A DNA stretch of 64,000 nt from Spartinivicinus poritis (GTDB taxonomy: Bacteria; Pseudomonadota; Gammaproteobacteria; Pseudomonadales; Zooshikellaceae). A program made the translations under genes and the position numbers. The DNA lies in assembly GCF_028858535.1 (NCBI RefSeq), contig NZ_JAPMOU010000002.1, positions 62,001 through 126,000 of the forward strand, given 5' to 3'. Under the pieces are notes generated by a model. It searched no databases, was not told where the DNA came from, and was given only the letters and a program-made list of their open reading frames with translations. This document shows, piece by piece, positions 18,855 to 29,800 of the stretch. The stretch's first letter is position 1. Every line of letters starts with the position of its first letter.

Positions 18855-18980
18855 TTAGCTGGTAGGTGATCCTTGGGCAATCCAGCGAGCAATTAACTCG
18901 CTTTCTGTTTTGGTCATTCCGATTTTATTCATAAAAGGCATGTCAGTAGCATCGTTTTCTAGTTTTTACTATTTTCCCTT
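18855..18980 (-). pseudogene. Possible C-terminal relic of a cytochrome c-type protein
   Basis: The minus-strand frame, open from an upstream stop, reads ENDATDMPFMNKIGMTKTE, then SELIARWIAQGSP and stop. The pattern MPF, then a helix ending in ARWIAQGSP, is that of the C-terminal helix of class I cytochrome c domains. No CxxCH or start codon is associated. The match is short, so this is tentative. Confidence 0.35.
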
Positions 18981-19429
18981 TATTTTAATGACTTTCTTGT
19001 GTCTATTTTATGGTGGCATTTTACAGCTACATTTGAGGGTTATCAATAAAATACCACAACCTTGCACAAGCTTTCATGCAACCTTCCATAGTGTTTCGGC
19101 AATATAATGCTTTATTGTGGTGCTAATCAAGCTTGATTTTGAAGGTTTAATGACAGGCACTTATATTTGATATTTAAATGCGCGGGTTTCTGCTGGTTAT
19201 GTTGTAAATAACTATGTACAACGCTTTAATTTTCAATCATTAGTTAAATATAAAATTCCATTGAATGGGAATGAGGCAAAGTATAAGGAACTCGTCTATG
19301 GTAATAGTGGCTTTATTGAAACTAAAAATAAGTAGTGTCTTTGTAATGTCAAAAAACCACAATTATTAAATGACAGCAGGGGTTGGATTTTCCAGCCTCT
19401 GTTAAGCTTGATGCTTGGAAAATAATAAC
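18981..19429. other. Spacer with an unassigned frame fragment
   Basis: A plus-strand frame of 55 codons at 19171-19335 (AGYVVNNYVQRFNFQSL and onward to ETKNK and stop) has no start codon and no recognised family, so it may be the tail of a lost gene. The rest is AT-rich with no hairpin or promoter that I can support. Confidence 0.35.
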
Positions 19430-21553
19430 ATGCTCATACGTCACTTGCTATTACCTCTAGGGAGGTTTATTAAGGGAAAGCTACATCTTGCTAGTAAAAT
19501 GATAGTGGTAGTCGCTGTTACTATGGTGGTAGCATTAATTATTGGAAAAACTTATCAGCACTGGGATGATGATCCTGAGCGGGGAGCCGTTGCTGTTGGT
19601 AATGGCGCATTTGGTGAAAATTATACAACACCTACTTACCTTGAGCAGGGGTGGTCAGAAGCAGATAGCCTGTGGTTTTATAATACGACTCAAGGCTCAG
19701 GCTTATTGCCTTATGATTTCTTTTTAAAGTTAGAGCAGGTTGACTCACCGGCATTATTTCGTGATACCAGTAATATTGATAAGTTTCGTTATTTACCACA
19801 AAAATCTACCTTTTTTAACCCAGACGGACTGCCTGTTGGTTTTGTTAAAGATACTTATCAAGGCCACGACTATATGGGATTTACGTGCGCTGCTTGCCAT
19901 ACGGGTCAGGTGAATTATCAGGGTAAGGCCATTCGGATTGATGGCGGCCCTGCAATGGCTGATATGGTGGGGTTTCTTACTGCACTGCAAAAAGCAATGG
20001 AAGCAACGTTGGATGATCCGAATAAATTTGAACGCTTTGCCAGCAATGTCATTGACCTGAATAATAATTACACTAATAGACAACAGGTTAAGCAAGACTT
20101 ACACAGGTGGAACGACAATATTCAACTATATAATGTTTTAAATTATAGCCATGTTAAGTATGGTTATGCTCGGTTAGATGCTTTTGGACGAATTTATAAC
20201 CGGGTGTTACAGCATGTACAGAATAAATCCCAGGTTAGGGATGTACTAACCCTGTTAAAACGGCCTTCTCATCGGCAATTTCTGACCAAAGAAGAAATAG
20301 ATAAAGTATTAGATGGCATTAACGAAACCATTATTGATGATGAACAGTTTGCAACCATTATTCGTCGACTAGCGTCAAAAGAACCGGGTTATCCTGCTTT
20401 GAGTTTCAGAGATTTGTTGCGTGTACGTAATGCACTTTTTAATGAGCCAAATGCACCAGTGAGTTATCCTTTTTTATGGGATATTCCCCAGTCTGATTTT
20501 GTTCAATGGAATGGTTTGGCAAGTAATGTGGGGTTAGGTCCATTAGGCCGTAATGCTGGTGAAGTAATAGGGGTTTTTGGGATTTTAGACTGGCAGGAAA
20601 AAGAGCCTAGTTTTAGTTTGGCTGCGTGGCTTTCTGGGCAAAGTAATAAAAAGAAACAAGTCGAATTTAACTCATCCATTGATTTAACCAACTTGAAACG
20701 ATTAGAAAACCAGTTAAGAAGTTTGCAATCTCCTAAGTGGCCAGAACCTATATTCGGCAAGCTTGATCCACAAAAAGTGGAAAAAGGACGGTTGATTTAT
20801 GCTCAGTATTGTCAAAGTTGCCATGAAATCATTGATCGAGCTGCCTGGGATCGCTTAATGGTGGCTAAAATGTCCAGTATTGATTTGGTTGGTACTGACA
20901 TCGCGATGGCGAGTAACAGTGTTAATTATGTTGGCAATGCGGGTAATTTTAAACATATCTATCAGGGTACAGATGTCGGGGATGTGATCGTTGCCCAAAC
21001 GGCACCTGTTGTGCAAATTCTAACAGCCGTCACCACGGGTGTGGTTGCAACACCAGACCCAGATAAGATTTTCTTGCGGCGCTGGCTAGACTGGCTATAT
21101 ACACTGGGTATGTCATTTTTTGATAATACTATAAAAGCGAGTGTTAAAGCAGGTAACTATCAGCCAGATACAACAGCGAAACCTTATCAGTCACTATTAT
21201 CGTATAAAGCGCGCTCATTGAATGGTATTTGGGCAACAGCCCCTTATTTACATAATGGCTCGGTTCCTAGCCTGTATGATTTATTATTACCAAAAAAACA
21301 ACAGGGTGACCCTGAAGATGGGAAATATCGACCCGATACTTTCATGGTAGGTAGTCGAGAGTTTGACCCGAAAAAAGTCGGCTTTAAATACACTGGATAT
21401 CCAGGCACTGAGTTTAAAACGTTTATAGCAGGAAACAATAATAGTGGTCATGAATATGCGGCTGGGAGAACTCCTCAGATGGATGGAACGGAATTACCTC
21501 CATTAACTGAGGAACAACGGTGGCAGCTAGTCGAATATCTTAAGAGCTTATAA
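19430..21553 (+). CDS. RoxA-like dihaem c-type cytochrome, probable dioxygenase-type
   Basis: Exported protein of 707 residues with an N-terminal membrane segment (IVVVAVTMVVALIIG). Two haem-attachment motifs are present, CAACH at 153-157 and CQSCH at 461-465. The C-terminal part contains LNGIWATAPYLHNGSVPSL and FMVGSREFDP, with KVGF following. This arrangement and length fit the RoxA/RoxB group, distant relatives of bacterial dihaem peroxidases. Characterised members cleave polyisoprene or act on unsaturated fatty acids with oxygen. The substrate here is unknown. A TTG at 19415 is an alternative start, but the ATG at 19430 has GGA eleven bases before it. The stop lies four bases from the end of a converging, broken P450 gene. 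Confidence 0.82.
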   Translation: MLIRHLLLPLGRFIKGKLHLASKMIVVVAVTMVVALIIGKTYQHWDDDPERGAVAVGNGAFGENYTTPTYLEQGWSEADSLWFYNTTQGSGLLPYDFFLKLEQVDSPALFRDTSNIDKFRYLPQKSTFFNPDGLPVGFVKDTYQGHDYMGFTCAACHTGQVNYQGKAIRIDGGPAMADMVGFLTALQKAMEATLDDPNKFERFASNVIDLNNNYTNRQQVKQDLHRWNDNIQLYNVLNYSHVKYGYARLDAFGRIYNRVLQHVQNKSQVRDVLTLLKRPSHRQFLTKEEIDKVLDGINETIIDDEQFATIIRRLASKEPGYPALSFRDLLRVRNALFNEPNAPVSYPFLWDIPQSDFVQWNGLASNVGLGPLGRNAGEVIGVFGILDWQEKEPSFSLAAWLSGQSNKKKQVEFNSSIDLTNLKRLENQLRSLQSPKWPEPIFGKLDPQKVEKGRLIYAQYCQSCHEIIDRAAWDRLMVAKMSSIDLVGTDIAMASNSVNYVGNAGNFKHIYQGTDVGDVIVAQTAPVVQILTAVTTGVVATPDPDKIFLRRWLDWLYTLGMSFFDNTIKASVKAGNYQPDTTAKPYQSLLSYKARSLNGIWATAPYLHNGSVPSLYDLLLPKKQQGDPEDGKYRPDTFMVGSREFDPKKVGFKYTGYPGTEFKTFIAGNNNSGHEYAAGRTPQMDGTELPPLTEEQRWQLVEYLKSL

Positions 21554-21556
21554 AGG

Positions 21557-23091
21557 TTATATCGCTTGTAATGGGCAAGTCAACATCCCCCGTAAACCTA
21601 AGTTGGGTTGCCATGCAGGAGTCGTATCTACCAGTTGCCAATGGTGTAGCCTTTTCTTTAGCAGTGAAAAGGCGATCTTAGCTTCAAGTCGTGATAAGGC
21701 GGCGCCAGGACAAAGGTGGATTCCATGCCCAAAGGCAATATGGGCATTGTCTGATCGAGTAATAGTAAACTGGTTAGGATGCTGAAAAATAGCGGGATCG
21801 CGATTGGCTGCACTGAGTATGAGTAAAATGCGATGGTTCGCTCTAATTTGAATATCTCCTAGCGTGATGGGTTGAGTTGATACTCGACCAATTCGTTGAA
21901 AAGGGCTTTCAAAACGTAAACACTCTTCAACAGCAGTGCTTAAATGATTATCCAGTTTATCAAGCTGTTCTGGGTGCTGCTTTAGTGTCAACCAGCCATT
22001 ACCAATTAAGTTCGTTGTGGTTTCATGTCCTCCAAATACCAATAATATAGCATTGGCGATAAGGCTAGCATCATCAAGTGTGCTTTGTGACTGTTGAACT
22101 TCTATTAATTTACTCATGAAATTATCGGCTGGATGATGCCGGTAGTAGTGCAATAAGTGACTAAAATTTGAATATCTCCTAGCGTGATGGGTTGAGTTGA
22201 TACTCGACCAATTCGTTGAAAAGGGCTTTCAAAACGTAAACACTCTTCAACAGCAGTGCTTAAATGATTATCCAGTTTATCAAGCTGTTCTGGGTGCTGC
22301 TTTAGTGTCAACCAGCCATTACCAATTAAGTTCGTTGTGGTTTCATGTCCTCCAAATACCAATAATATAGCATTGGCGATAAGGCTAGCATCATCAAGTG
22401 TGCTTTGTGACTGTTGAACTTCTATTAATTTACTCATGAAATTATCGGCTGGATGATGCCGGTAGTAGTGCAATAAGTGACTAAAATAATCATTCATCGC
22501 AAGCACTGTATCGGAAGCTTTTGCCACAATATTTATCTTGGTACTATCACTTAAGAATAAGGCAAGGTCATCAGACCAGGCTTTAATTTTATCAATATCA
22601 GTAACGGGTACGCCTAATAGCTTTGAAATAATGATTGCCGGTAATGGGTAAGCAAAGTCTTTGATCAGATCACACTGTTTTTTTTCAATAAATAAGTCAA
22701 TTAATTGATTAGCAACGGTCTCGATGGTTGTCGTCATTTCATTCATGACTTTATTGGATAATGAACGAACCATTAGTTTGCGTATAGGTGTGTGTTGAGG
22801 GGGATCATTAAAGATGGCCATTAATGAAAAAGATCGGGTTAAGGGTGATATCTGTGCCTGCTCTTCAGCTGATAAGTTGGCAACTAAGGCCGCTGACCGG
22901 TCAGACGAAGCATGAGGGTGTTTAAATAGTGTTTTAATATCCTTATGTTGAAAAACATAATAAAACCCATATTTAGGGCATTGATAAATAGGTTGAGTTG
23001 CGAGTAGTTCTTGATACGTTGGATAAGGGTTACAGATAAAATCATAAGAGTGCAAATCAAACTTTCTTTGCTCATAGCATTGAGTGGCCAT
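21557..23091 (-). pseudogene. Cytochrome P450 disrupted by internal tandem duplication
   Basis: A soluble bacterial P450 whose reading frame is split. The 5' frame (from ATG 23091 to a stop at 22114-22116) has the I-helix FGGHETTTN and the K-helix EECLRFESP. The 3' frame (21557-22153) repeats both and adds the haem-cysteine loop FGHGIHLCPGAALS. The break is a 320-base tandem duplication, and 320 is not a multiple of three. Removing one copy restores a single frame of 404 codons, the normal length. As it stands the long N-terminal product lacks the haem cysteine and should be inactive. Before disruption it would have hydroxylated a small lipophilic substrate with ferredoxin support; no ferredoxin gene is nearby. 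A good site, AAAAGGAG, precedes the ATG. The gene diverges from the DUF4212/symporter pair. Confidence 0.9.
21845..22484. repeat. 320-bp perfect-looking tandem duplication inside P450
   Basis: Positions 21845-22164 and 22165-22484 are the same by eye, beginning AATTTGAATATCTCCTAGCG. The junction shows short microhomology (AAAT). The duplicated segment spans the I-helix through the K-helix region of the P450. Confidence 0.93.
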
Positions 23092-23239
23092 TTAGTTATT
23101 GACTCCTTTTAATTTACATTGCGACTCTATACCTTAGCAAGGTTACCAGGCATTATGATATATAGTCTGCTTGAAATAGCTTTATATTAAAAATAATGAG
23201 TGATAACTAACTGTATTTGGTGGCTAAGGAGATAAAATA

Positions 23240-23506
23240 ATGGCCTTTGAAAATAAAGAAAAAGCCAAGGCATACTGGAAAGAGAATATTCACTTAATGC
23301 TGATATTGTTGACGGTATGGTTTGGGGTGTCTTTTGGTTGCGGTATTTTATTTGTAGAGGCGTTGAACGCGATTCAAATAGGTGGATTTAAATTGGGCTT
23401 TTGGTTTTCTCAGCAGGGAGCAATCTACGTCTTCATTGGGTTAATTTTTGTTTATGTAGGAAAAATGAACAAACTTGATCGTAAATATAATGTACAAGAA
23501 GACTAG
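23240..23506 (+). CDS. DUF4212 small membrane subunit of a symporter
   Basis: Protein of 88 residues with two membrane helices ([20 protein letters not shown] and [15 protein letters not shown]) and charged ends. DUF4212 proteins are almost always encoded immediately before a sodium/solute symporter and are thought to be its small subunit, comparable to the small partner of bicomponent sodium carriers. The following symporter gene starts two bases after the stop here. A strong AAGGAG precedes the ATG. Confidence 0.9.
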   Translation: MAFENKEKAKAYWKENIHLMLILLTVWFGVSFGCGILFVEALNAIQIGGFKLGFWFSQQGAIYVFIGLIFVYVGKMNKLDRKYNVQED

Positions 23507-23508
23507 AG

Positions 23509-25254
23509 ATGGCTATGGATATTCAAACGCTAACCTTTTTGTTTGTGGGTATTTCCTTTGCACTTTATATTGGCATTGCCATTTGGGCCAAGGCTGGATC
23601 AACAAGTGATTTTTATATTGCTGGCGGGGGTGTTCATCCTGTTGCAAATGGAATGGCTACTGCAGCTGATTGGATGTCAGCCGCTTCATTTATTTCGATG
23701 GCAGGGCTTATTTCGTTTATGGGGTATGATGGTACGGTTTATTTAATGGGGTGGACGGGGGGATATGTACTGCTAGCTTTGTGTTTAGCACCTTACTTAC
23801 GCAAATTCAGTAAATTTACTGTTCCCGACTTTATTGGTGACCGTTACTATTCTCAAGCAGCACGAACAGTGGCTGTTATCTGTGCAATATTTATTTCCTT
23901 TACCTATATTGCAGGCCAAATGCGTGGGGTAGGTGTTGTATTTTCTCGCTTTTTAGAAGTCGATATTGTCAGTGGTGTGTTTATTGGTATGGCTGTGGTA
24001 TTTTTCTATGCTATTTTAGGCGGCATGAAAGGTATTACCTATACACAAGTGGCCCAATATTGTGTGCTGATATTTGCTTATCTGGTGCCTGCTGTATTTA
24101 TATCGATTTTAATGACGAATAATCCTATTCCTCAACTGGGTTTTGGTGGTATGTTGGCTGACGGCTCTGGTGTTTATTTACTCGATAAGCTCGATGGGTT
24201 GTCTATGGAACTTGGATTCTCAGAATATACCCAGGGTAATAAAAGCATGATTGATGTGTTTTTTATTACCGCTGCACTCATGGTCGGTACGGCTGGCTTA
24301 CCACATGTTATTGTTCGCTTTTTTACGGTACCTAAAGTACGTGATGCGAGAAAATCTGCCGGCTGGGCGTTATTATTTATCGCTCTTTTGTATACCACTG
24401 CACCTGCTGTTGCGACCTTTGCCAGAGTGAATATGATTAGTACCATTAATGGGCCTGATGGGCAGGGTACTTTATACGAAGATTCCCCAAGCTGGGTTGA
24501 AAATTGGCAGCAAACTGGTTTAATCACTTGGACCGATAAGAATGCAGATGGTCGTATGTTCTACTCAGGTGACGAACGTAATGAAATGTCAATTGACCGT
24601 GATATTATGGTTCTGGCGAATCCTGAAATTGCTAATTTACCTGCGTGGGTCATTGCACTAGTAGCCGCGGGTGCAATAGCAGCAGCACTATCCACATCAG
24701 CAGGTTTGTTATTGGTGATATCGACATCAGTTTCCCATGATTTATTGAAAAGAAATTTAATGCCAGGGATTAGTGATAAACAAGAATTGCGCTACGCAAG
24801 GATAGCGGCTGCTATAGCTATAGGAATTGCTGGTTATTTAGGTATTAATCCCCCTGGCTTTGTTGCTCAAGTTGTTGCGTTTGCTTTTGGGTTAGCTGCT
24901 TCCTCTTTTTTCCCAGCGATTGTTATGGGAATCTTTTTTAAGAAGATGAATAAAGAAGGTGCTATCTGTGGTATGTTGACAGGGGTAATATTTACGGCAG
25001 TTTACATTGTTTATTTTAAGTTTTTAAACCCTGCAGCGAATACGGCTGACCATTGGTTATTGGGTATTTCACCTGAAGGAATAGGCACCCTAGGGATGTT
25101 ACTGAACTTTTCAGTGGCTTTAATCGTTAATCGACTGACTCACGATTCGCCAAAATATGTTCAAGATATGGTTGAAAGTATTCGTTTTCCTAAGGCGGTT
25201 AGCCCAGCTATTTCATCAAATCACAGAGAAAATCCATATAGTCCAGGGATATAA
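23509..25254 (+). CDS. Sodium:solute symporter (SSS family, VC_2705-like)
   Basis: Inner-membrane symporter of 581 residues with about 13 helices. Typical SSS features are [21 protein letters not shown] early on, [13 protein letters not shown] in the middle and the sodium-site region [13 protein letters not shown]. The subfamily linked to DUF4212 resembles the acetate permease ActP and is thought to carry small organic acids. A periplasmic insertion ([13 protein letters not shown] to MSIDRDIM) is normal for this subfamily. It is co-translated with DUF4212. Its substrate cannot be read from sequence, although acetate or another short carboxylate is the best guess. Confidence 0.9.
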   Translation: MAMDIQTLTFLFVGISFALYIGIAIWAKAGSTSDFYIAGGGVHPVANGMATAADWMSAASFISMAGLISFMGYDGTVYLMGWTGGYVLLALCLAPYLRKFSKFTVPDFIGDRYYSQAARTVAVICAIFISFTYIAGQMRGVGVVFSRFLEVDIVSGVFIGMAVVFFYAILGGMKGITYTQVAQYCVLIFAYLVPAVFISILMTNNPIPQLGFGGMLADGSGVYLLDKLDGLSMELGFSEYTQGNKSMIDVFFITAALMVGTAGLPHVIVRFFTVPKVRDARKSAGWALLFIALLYTTAPAVATFARVNMISTINGPDGQGTLYEDSPSWVENWQQTGLITWTDKNADGRMFYSGDERNEMSIDRDIMVLANPEIANLPAWVIALVAAGAIAAALSTSAGLLLVISTSVSHDLLKRNLMPGISDKQELRYARIAAAIAIGIAGYLGINPPGFVAQVVAFAFGLAASSFFPAIVMGIFFKKMNKEGAICGMLTGVIFTAVYIVYFKFLNPAANTADHWLLGISPEGIGTLGMLLNFSVALIVNRLTHDSPKYVQDMVESIRFPKAVSPAISSNHRENPYSPGI

Positions 25255-25350
25255 GGGCTTTTAGCAATTTTATTTGTGATCGTTACAATAATAAAAAAAT
25301 AAATGGCTGGTTAAAACAGCCTTACTATAAAAAAGGAAAGGAATTGCCTG

Positions 25351-26355
25351 ATGATAAACACTGGCTTTTTAACAATGATATCCGTTGTTTTAACATTTAC
25401 CAACACAGCCTATGTATCAGCCTCTAAGCGATATAATGAGCCGATTAAACCTATACCAATTGATAAGGAGTATGACAAACAGAAAGTTGAGTTAGGGAAG
25501 AAATTGTTTTTTGATCCAAGGCTTTCGAAGTCGGGCTGGTTGAGTTGCAATTCATGCCATAATTTAGCGATGGGAGGTGATGATAACTTACCTAGTTCCA
25601 TTGGTCATCAATGGCAGCTTGGCCCAATTAATTCGCCCACGGTACTGAATGCTAAATTCAACCTTGCTCAGTTTTGGGATGGACGAGCAAAAGACTTACA
25701 AGAACAGGCGGCTGGCCCTATTGCTAACCCTGGTGAGATGGCTTCTAGTCATCAATTGGCGGTAGCAACATTACAGTCTATCCCAAATTATCGGAGCCTA
25801 TTTGAGCAAGCTTATGGTGTAACAAAAATAACCATTAATGAAGTAACGGATGCCATTGCTAAATTTGAAGAAACCCTGGTTACGCCTGATTCTCGTTTTG
25901 ATAAGTGGTTATTGGGTAATGAAAAAGCAATAACCCAGCTGGAAAAAGAAGGGTATGAGCTATTTAAAGCAAAAGGGTGTGTCAGTTGCCATAATGGCGT
26001 TGGGGTGGGAGGAAATACCTATCAGAAATTTGGTCTAGTCAAAACGTATCCGAAGGATGTAGAGAATTTAGGAAGATATAATGTTACAAAAAAAGAAGCA
26101 GATAAATATGTTTTTAAAGTGCCATTACTAAGAAATATCGAGTTAACAGCCCCTTATTTTCATGATGGTAGTGTCTGGAGTTTACATGAAGCAGTAAATG
26201 TGATGGCTGAATACCAGTTAGGCGTAAAACTATCAACGCCTGAAACAGAAAAAATAGTGGCTTTTTTGAAAACCTTAACGGGCAAACAACCGCGAATAAC
26301 CTATCCCGTATTGCCGCCAGAAAGTCCTGAAACCCCCAAACCCAATAGAAGTTAA
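25351..26355 (+). CDS. Dihaem cytochrome c peroxidase (CcpA type)
   Basis: Periplasmic enzyme of 334 residues that reduces hydrogen peroxide with electrons from small cytochromes. A signal peptide (ending NTAYVSA) is followed by haem motifs CNSCH (66-70) and CVSCH (210-214). The segment FKVPLLRNIELTAPYFHDGS and the later VMAEYQLG are typical of true peroxidases, and the Met in the latter fits the axial ligand of the high-potential haem. This differs from the MauG-like protein at 35886, where that Met is absent. It starts about 96 bases after the symporter with its own strong AAGGAAAGGA site, and ends directly at a copy of the intergenic repeat, whose hairpin may act as its terminator. Confidence 0.92.
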   Translation: MINTGFLTMISVVLTFTNTAYVSASKRYNEPIKPIPIDKEYDKQKVELGKKLFFDPRLSKSGWLSCNSCHNLAMGGDDNLPSSIGHQWQLGPINSPTVLNAKFNLAQFWDGRAKDLQEQAAGPIANPGEMASSHQLAVATLQSIPNYRSLFEQAYGVTKITINEVTDAIAKFEETLVTPDSRFDKWLLGNEKAITQLEKEGYELFKAKGCVSCHNGVGVGGNTYQKFGLVKTYPKDVENLGRYNVTKKEADKYVFKVPLLRNIELTAPYFHDGSVWSLHEAVNVMAEYQLGVKLSTPETEKIVAFLKTLTGKQPRITYPVLPPESPETPKPNRS

Positions 26356-26357
26356 AT

Positions 26358-26421
26358 ATATAAATTAAAGTCGCTACCGCAAGTCTCACAGCAGTAGACT
26401 TGCCCCCATGAGCCTATAAAT
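26358..26421. repeat. Intergenic repeat core, inverted copy
   Basis: 64 bases nearly identical to the centre of the repeats at 32226-32404 and 34739-34927, in reverse orientation. It contains the hairpin GCAAGTCT/AGACTTGC with a nine-base loop and begins three bases after the peroxidase stop codon. The outer arms of the longer copies are missing. Confidence 0.9.
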
Positions 26422-26898
26422 GAGTAGCTGGCCTTTTGTTTATAAGCTGGCTGTCGTTTTTATTTTTTATTTTAGTTAATTCTTTAATTCGTTATAATAT
26501 CTTTGTTGGTCAGTATTACGTTTTGGTTGTATTGGCGCTGTAGTTTTTATAGGTAAACTAAGAAAATAATGCAGTAAAAATGAAGAATAAAATTATCTAA
26601 TATTTGCCTTTTAGGAAGACTTCTTTTCAAGGTAATAACTAAAAACTAATGTCTAAAAGCTATTTAATTTGACGATCGCACTTTGGTTTATCAACTGAAA
26701 GTCTTTTTTTGTCGTATTCTTGATTTAAAGCGTTGAAGAATGTTTGTCTAAAACCAAATAGGGCATTTCACCACTACAAAATTAGAACAGTTATTGGATA
26801 GTGTGGCTAGGCGCTTCAAATGAATAGCCTCTAATCATGGTTCGCCAGGTAGTGGTTTCAGGATGATTTCTATTCTGCATAAAAGAAGAAAGGCCGTC
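26422..26898. other. AT-rich spacer before the hybrid kinase
   Basis: No frame, repeat or RNA recognised. It presumably carries the promoter of the kinase operon. Confidence 0.5.
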
Positions 26899-29800
26899 AT
26901 GAAAAAAGGAATTTGCTCATCAATACTTAACTCGGTGGTCACTCGACTAACATTTCCAAATGGTTATCGCAGTAACGTTGTAGCACTTATCATACTGCTC
27001 TCGATGTTGGGGGGGACACTTTGGGGTTGGTATGCTTCTCGTCAGCAAGTCATGTTTAATGCTGCAGAACGCTTTGAGTTTAAAGTCATTGAGGCTGAAT
27101 TTGCCATTCGCCAGCGTTTATATGCTTATGAGCAGATATTGCTTGGTGGTCTAGGTTTGTTTGCTGCCAGTAAGCTCGTTGAGCGACATGAATGGCGCAG
27201 CTATGTCGAAACATTGCAGATTAATCGACATTATCCTGGTATTCGAGGCGTGGGGTTTGCGCAGGTGATTTCTCCTGATCAGCTTGAAGTCCATACCCAA
27301 GCGATTCGAGCCGAAGGTTTTCCCAATTACCAAGTACATCCTGTGGGACTGCGGGAAACCTATACTGCTATTGTGTTTCTTGAGCCCTTTGACTGGCGGA
27401 ATCAACGGGCATTTGGTTATGACATGTTTTCAGAGTCGACACGTCGTGCAGCGATGATACGGGCCCGAGATAGTGGTCAACCGGCGGTATCAGGAAGAGT
27501 AACGCTGGTGCAGGAAACCAACCAAGGCGTTCAACATGGTTTTTTAATGTACTTACCACTCTATCAACCTGGCAGTACCCCTCAGACCATTGCTGAACGG
27601 CAGGTAGCATTGCTTGGTTATGTTTATGCCCCATTTCGTATGAATGACCTGATCGAAGGTACGTTAGGTCACGAGAAGCTGCCCAATATTCGTCTGCAAA
27701 TCTATGATAATGGGCAGTTAACACCGGACAAGTTAATGTACGACAGCGTGAAGGCGGAGCAAATAACATCAACGACAGCTCCTTTATTCGAGGTTAACCG
27801 ACCTTTTGATTTTAATGGACGGCGGTGGTTGCTGCACTTTAGCTCACTACCTGTATTTGAGGGGAATATTAACAACCAGGAGTCTACTTTGGTGCTATTA
27901 AGTGGCACGTTGCTTAGCTTGTTATTTACTGCTGTGTTCTGGTTTTTGTCGCTAAACCGTCAGCGCGCAATCGCGTTGGCTGAAGCTAACCGTGGCTTGC
28001 ACACAGAAATTGCTGAGCGTACCCGTTTACAAGCCAGCTTGGTTGAGGCTAAAGAGGCTGCTGAAAAGGCAAATCAGGCGAAAAGTGAATTTTTAACCAA
28101 TGTTAGCCATGAGTTACGCACGCCACTGACATTGATTCTGGCGCCACTACAACAGTTAACAGATCATAAGCACCCCGTCACTGATTGGGCTATGCAAATT
28201 AGACGCATCCGACGCAATGCCTTGCGGCTACTCAACCGGGTCAATGATGTCCTTGATTTTTCCAAAGCAGAGGCAGGCAAATTTGAGTTACGACTGGAAG
28301 AGGTAGACCTTACCAAATTCATTCAAACCCTGGTGCAAGATGCGTTAGCGGCAGCCAACGATAAAGGCTGCACATTGACCTGGCAGCTGGATCCAGCAAT
28401 AGACCATGCTTATATCGATCAGAGACACTTTGAAAAAATTGTTTTGAATTATGTCAGTAACGCGCTGAAGTTTACCCCAACAGGAGGCTATATACAGATT
28501 AAGACAAAACGACTGGATGACGCTCGCTTTGAATTTAGTGTGTCAGATTCCGGTATTGGCATTCCCAAAAATCAACAATCCTTATTGTTTCAGCGTTTTC
28601 AACAATTAGATAACTCCTCAACACGTCATCATAGTGGGACTGGCATTGGCCTGGCCTTAGTTAAACAATTAGCGGAATTAATGGGAGGAGAGGTTGGTGT
28701 TATCAGCGATGTTGGCCAAGGGGCAACATTCTATGTGCGCCTGCCGCTTGGTAATAAACAACACGCTCCTATCATCAACCATGAGCCTTCGGAGGCGCAT
28801 CATGAATGGGATACTATGCTGCGTCAGGTACGTTTTCAGGAAGATGGTGACGTTTCACATAACCATGATACATCAGGTGTAGCGGCTACCGACCAATCGG
28901 TAACGATTCTGGTAACAGACGACAATAGAGACATGCGCACCTATATCGCTGAGCTGCTGGCGGGTCTTTATCAGGTAGTGACCGCTGCGGATGGATTAGA
29001 GGCTTGGGCTTTATTGGAGCGAAAGGCTGTTAACCTAGTGGTATCAGATGTCATGATGCCCAATTTAGATGGGTTTGGTCTCACTGCCCGAATCAAACAG
29101 TCTCCCCAGTTAGCTCACCTTCCCGTCATTCTTGTAACAGCCCGTGGGGGTGACCAGGCCTCAGCTGATGGATTAGACGCTGGGGCTGATGACTACATTG
29201 CCAAGCCTTTCTCTCCAGAAGAGTTACTGGCCCGCGTTAAGGCGGCATTGCGGATGGCTGATGTCCAACGTTCGCTACGTCAGGCAGAGCGCAATGCTGG
29301 GATTGCTATGATAGCAACGACTTTGCTTCATAACCTGGGAAACGTGCTCAATGGGATTACTGTATCTGCTTCAATTATTGCTGATAAGCTGTGCCAGTTG
29401 CATTTAGGTAATTTGCATGAAGTGGCAAAGCTACTTGAAAACGACAGACAACATTTGTCCTCTAAGGCTGAAAAGTTACCTGAGTATTTAACTCAGCTTG
29501 CAAGTCATATTGAGATTCAACAAGCAGCTATCCTGCAAGAGCTAGATAACTTAAAAAATACGACTAATCATGCAGTGCAAACCGTCAACCGACATTATGA
29601 TTTTGATATTAACAGCACCCGCCTTATGATTGAAAATGTAGCTGTCGAAAGCCTGCTAGAAGGGGCTTTAGCGTTAGCAAAAAATGCCCATGACTTGAGT
29701 AAGATTAAAATACAGCACCATTATTATTATCAGGGCGCTGTATGTGTCGATCGAAATCTAATGTTACAAATATTAATCAACCTTTTAATCAATGCGCACC

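Noticed and set aside
18910-19107. 65-codon hydrophobic plus-strand frame
   Set aside because: It overlaps the cytochrome-like relic on the other strand, has no ribosome site, and its hydrophobicity follows from T-rich DNA.
22114-23091. Treating the N-terminal P450 frame as a complete short gene
   Set aside because: It stops just after the duplication junction and lacks the haem-cysteine loop; removing one duplicate restores a normal enzyme.
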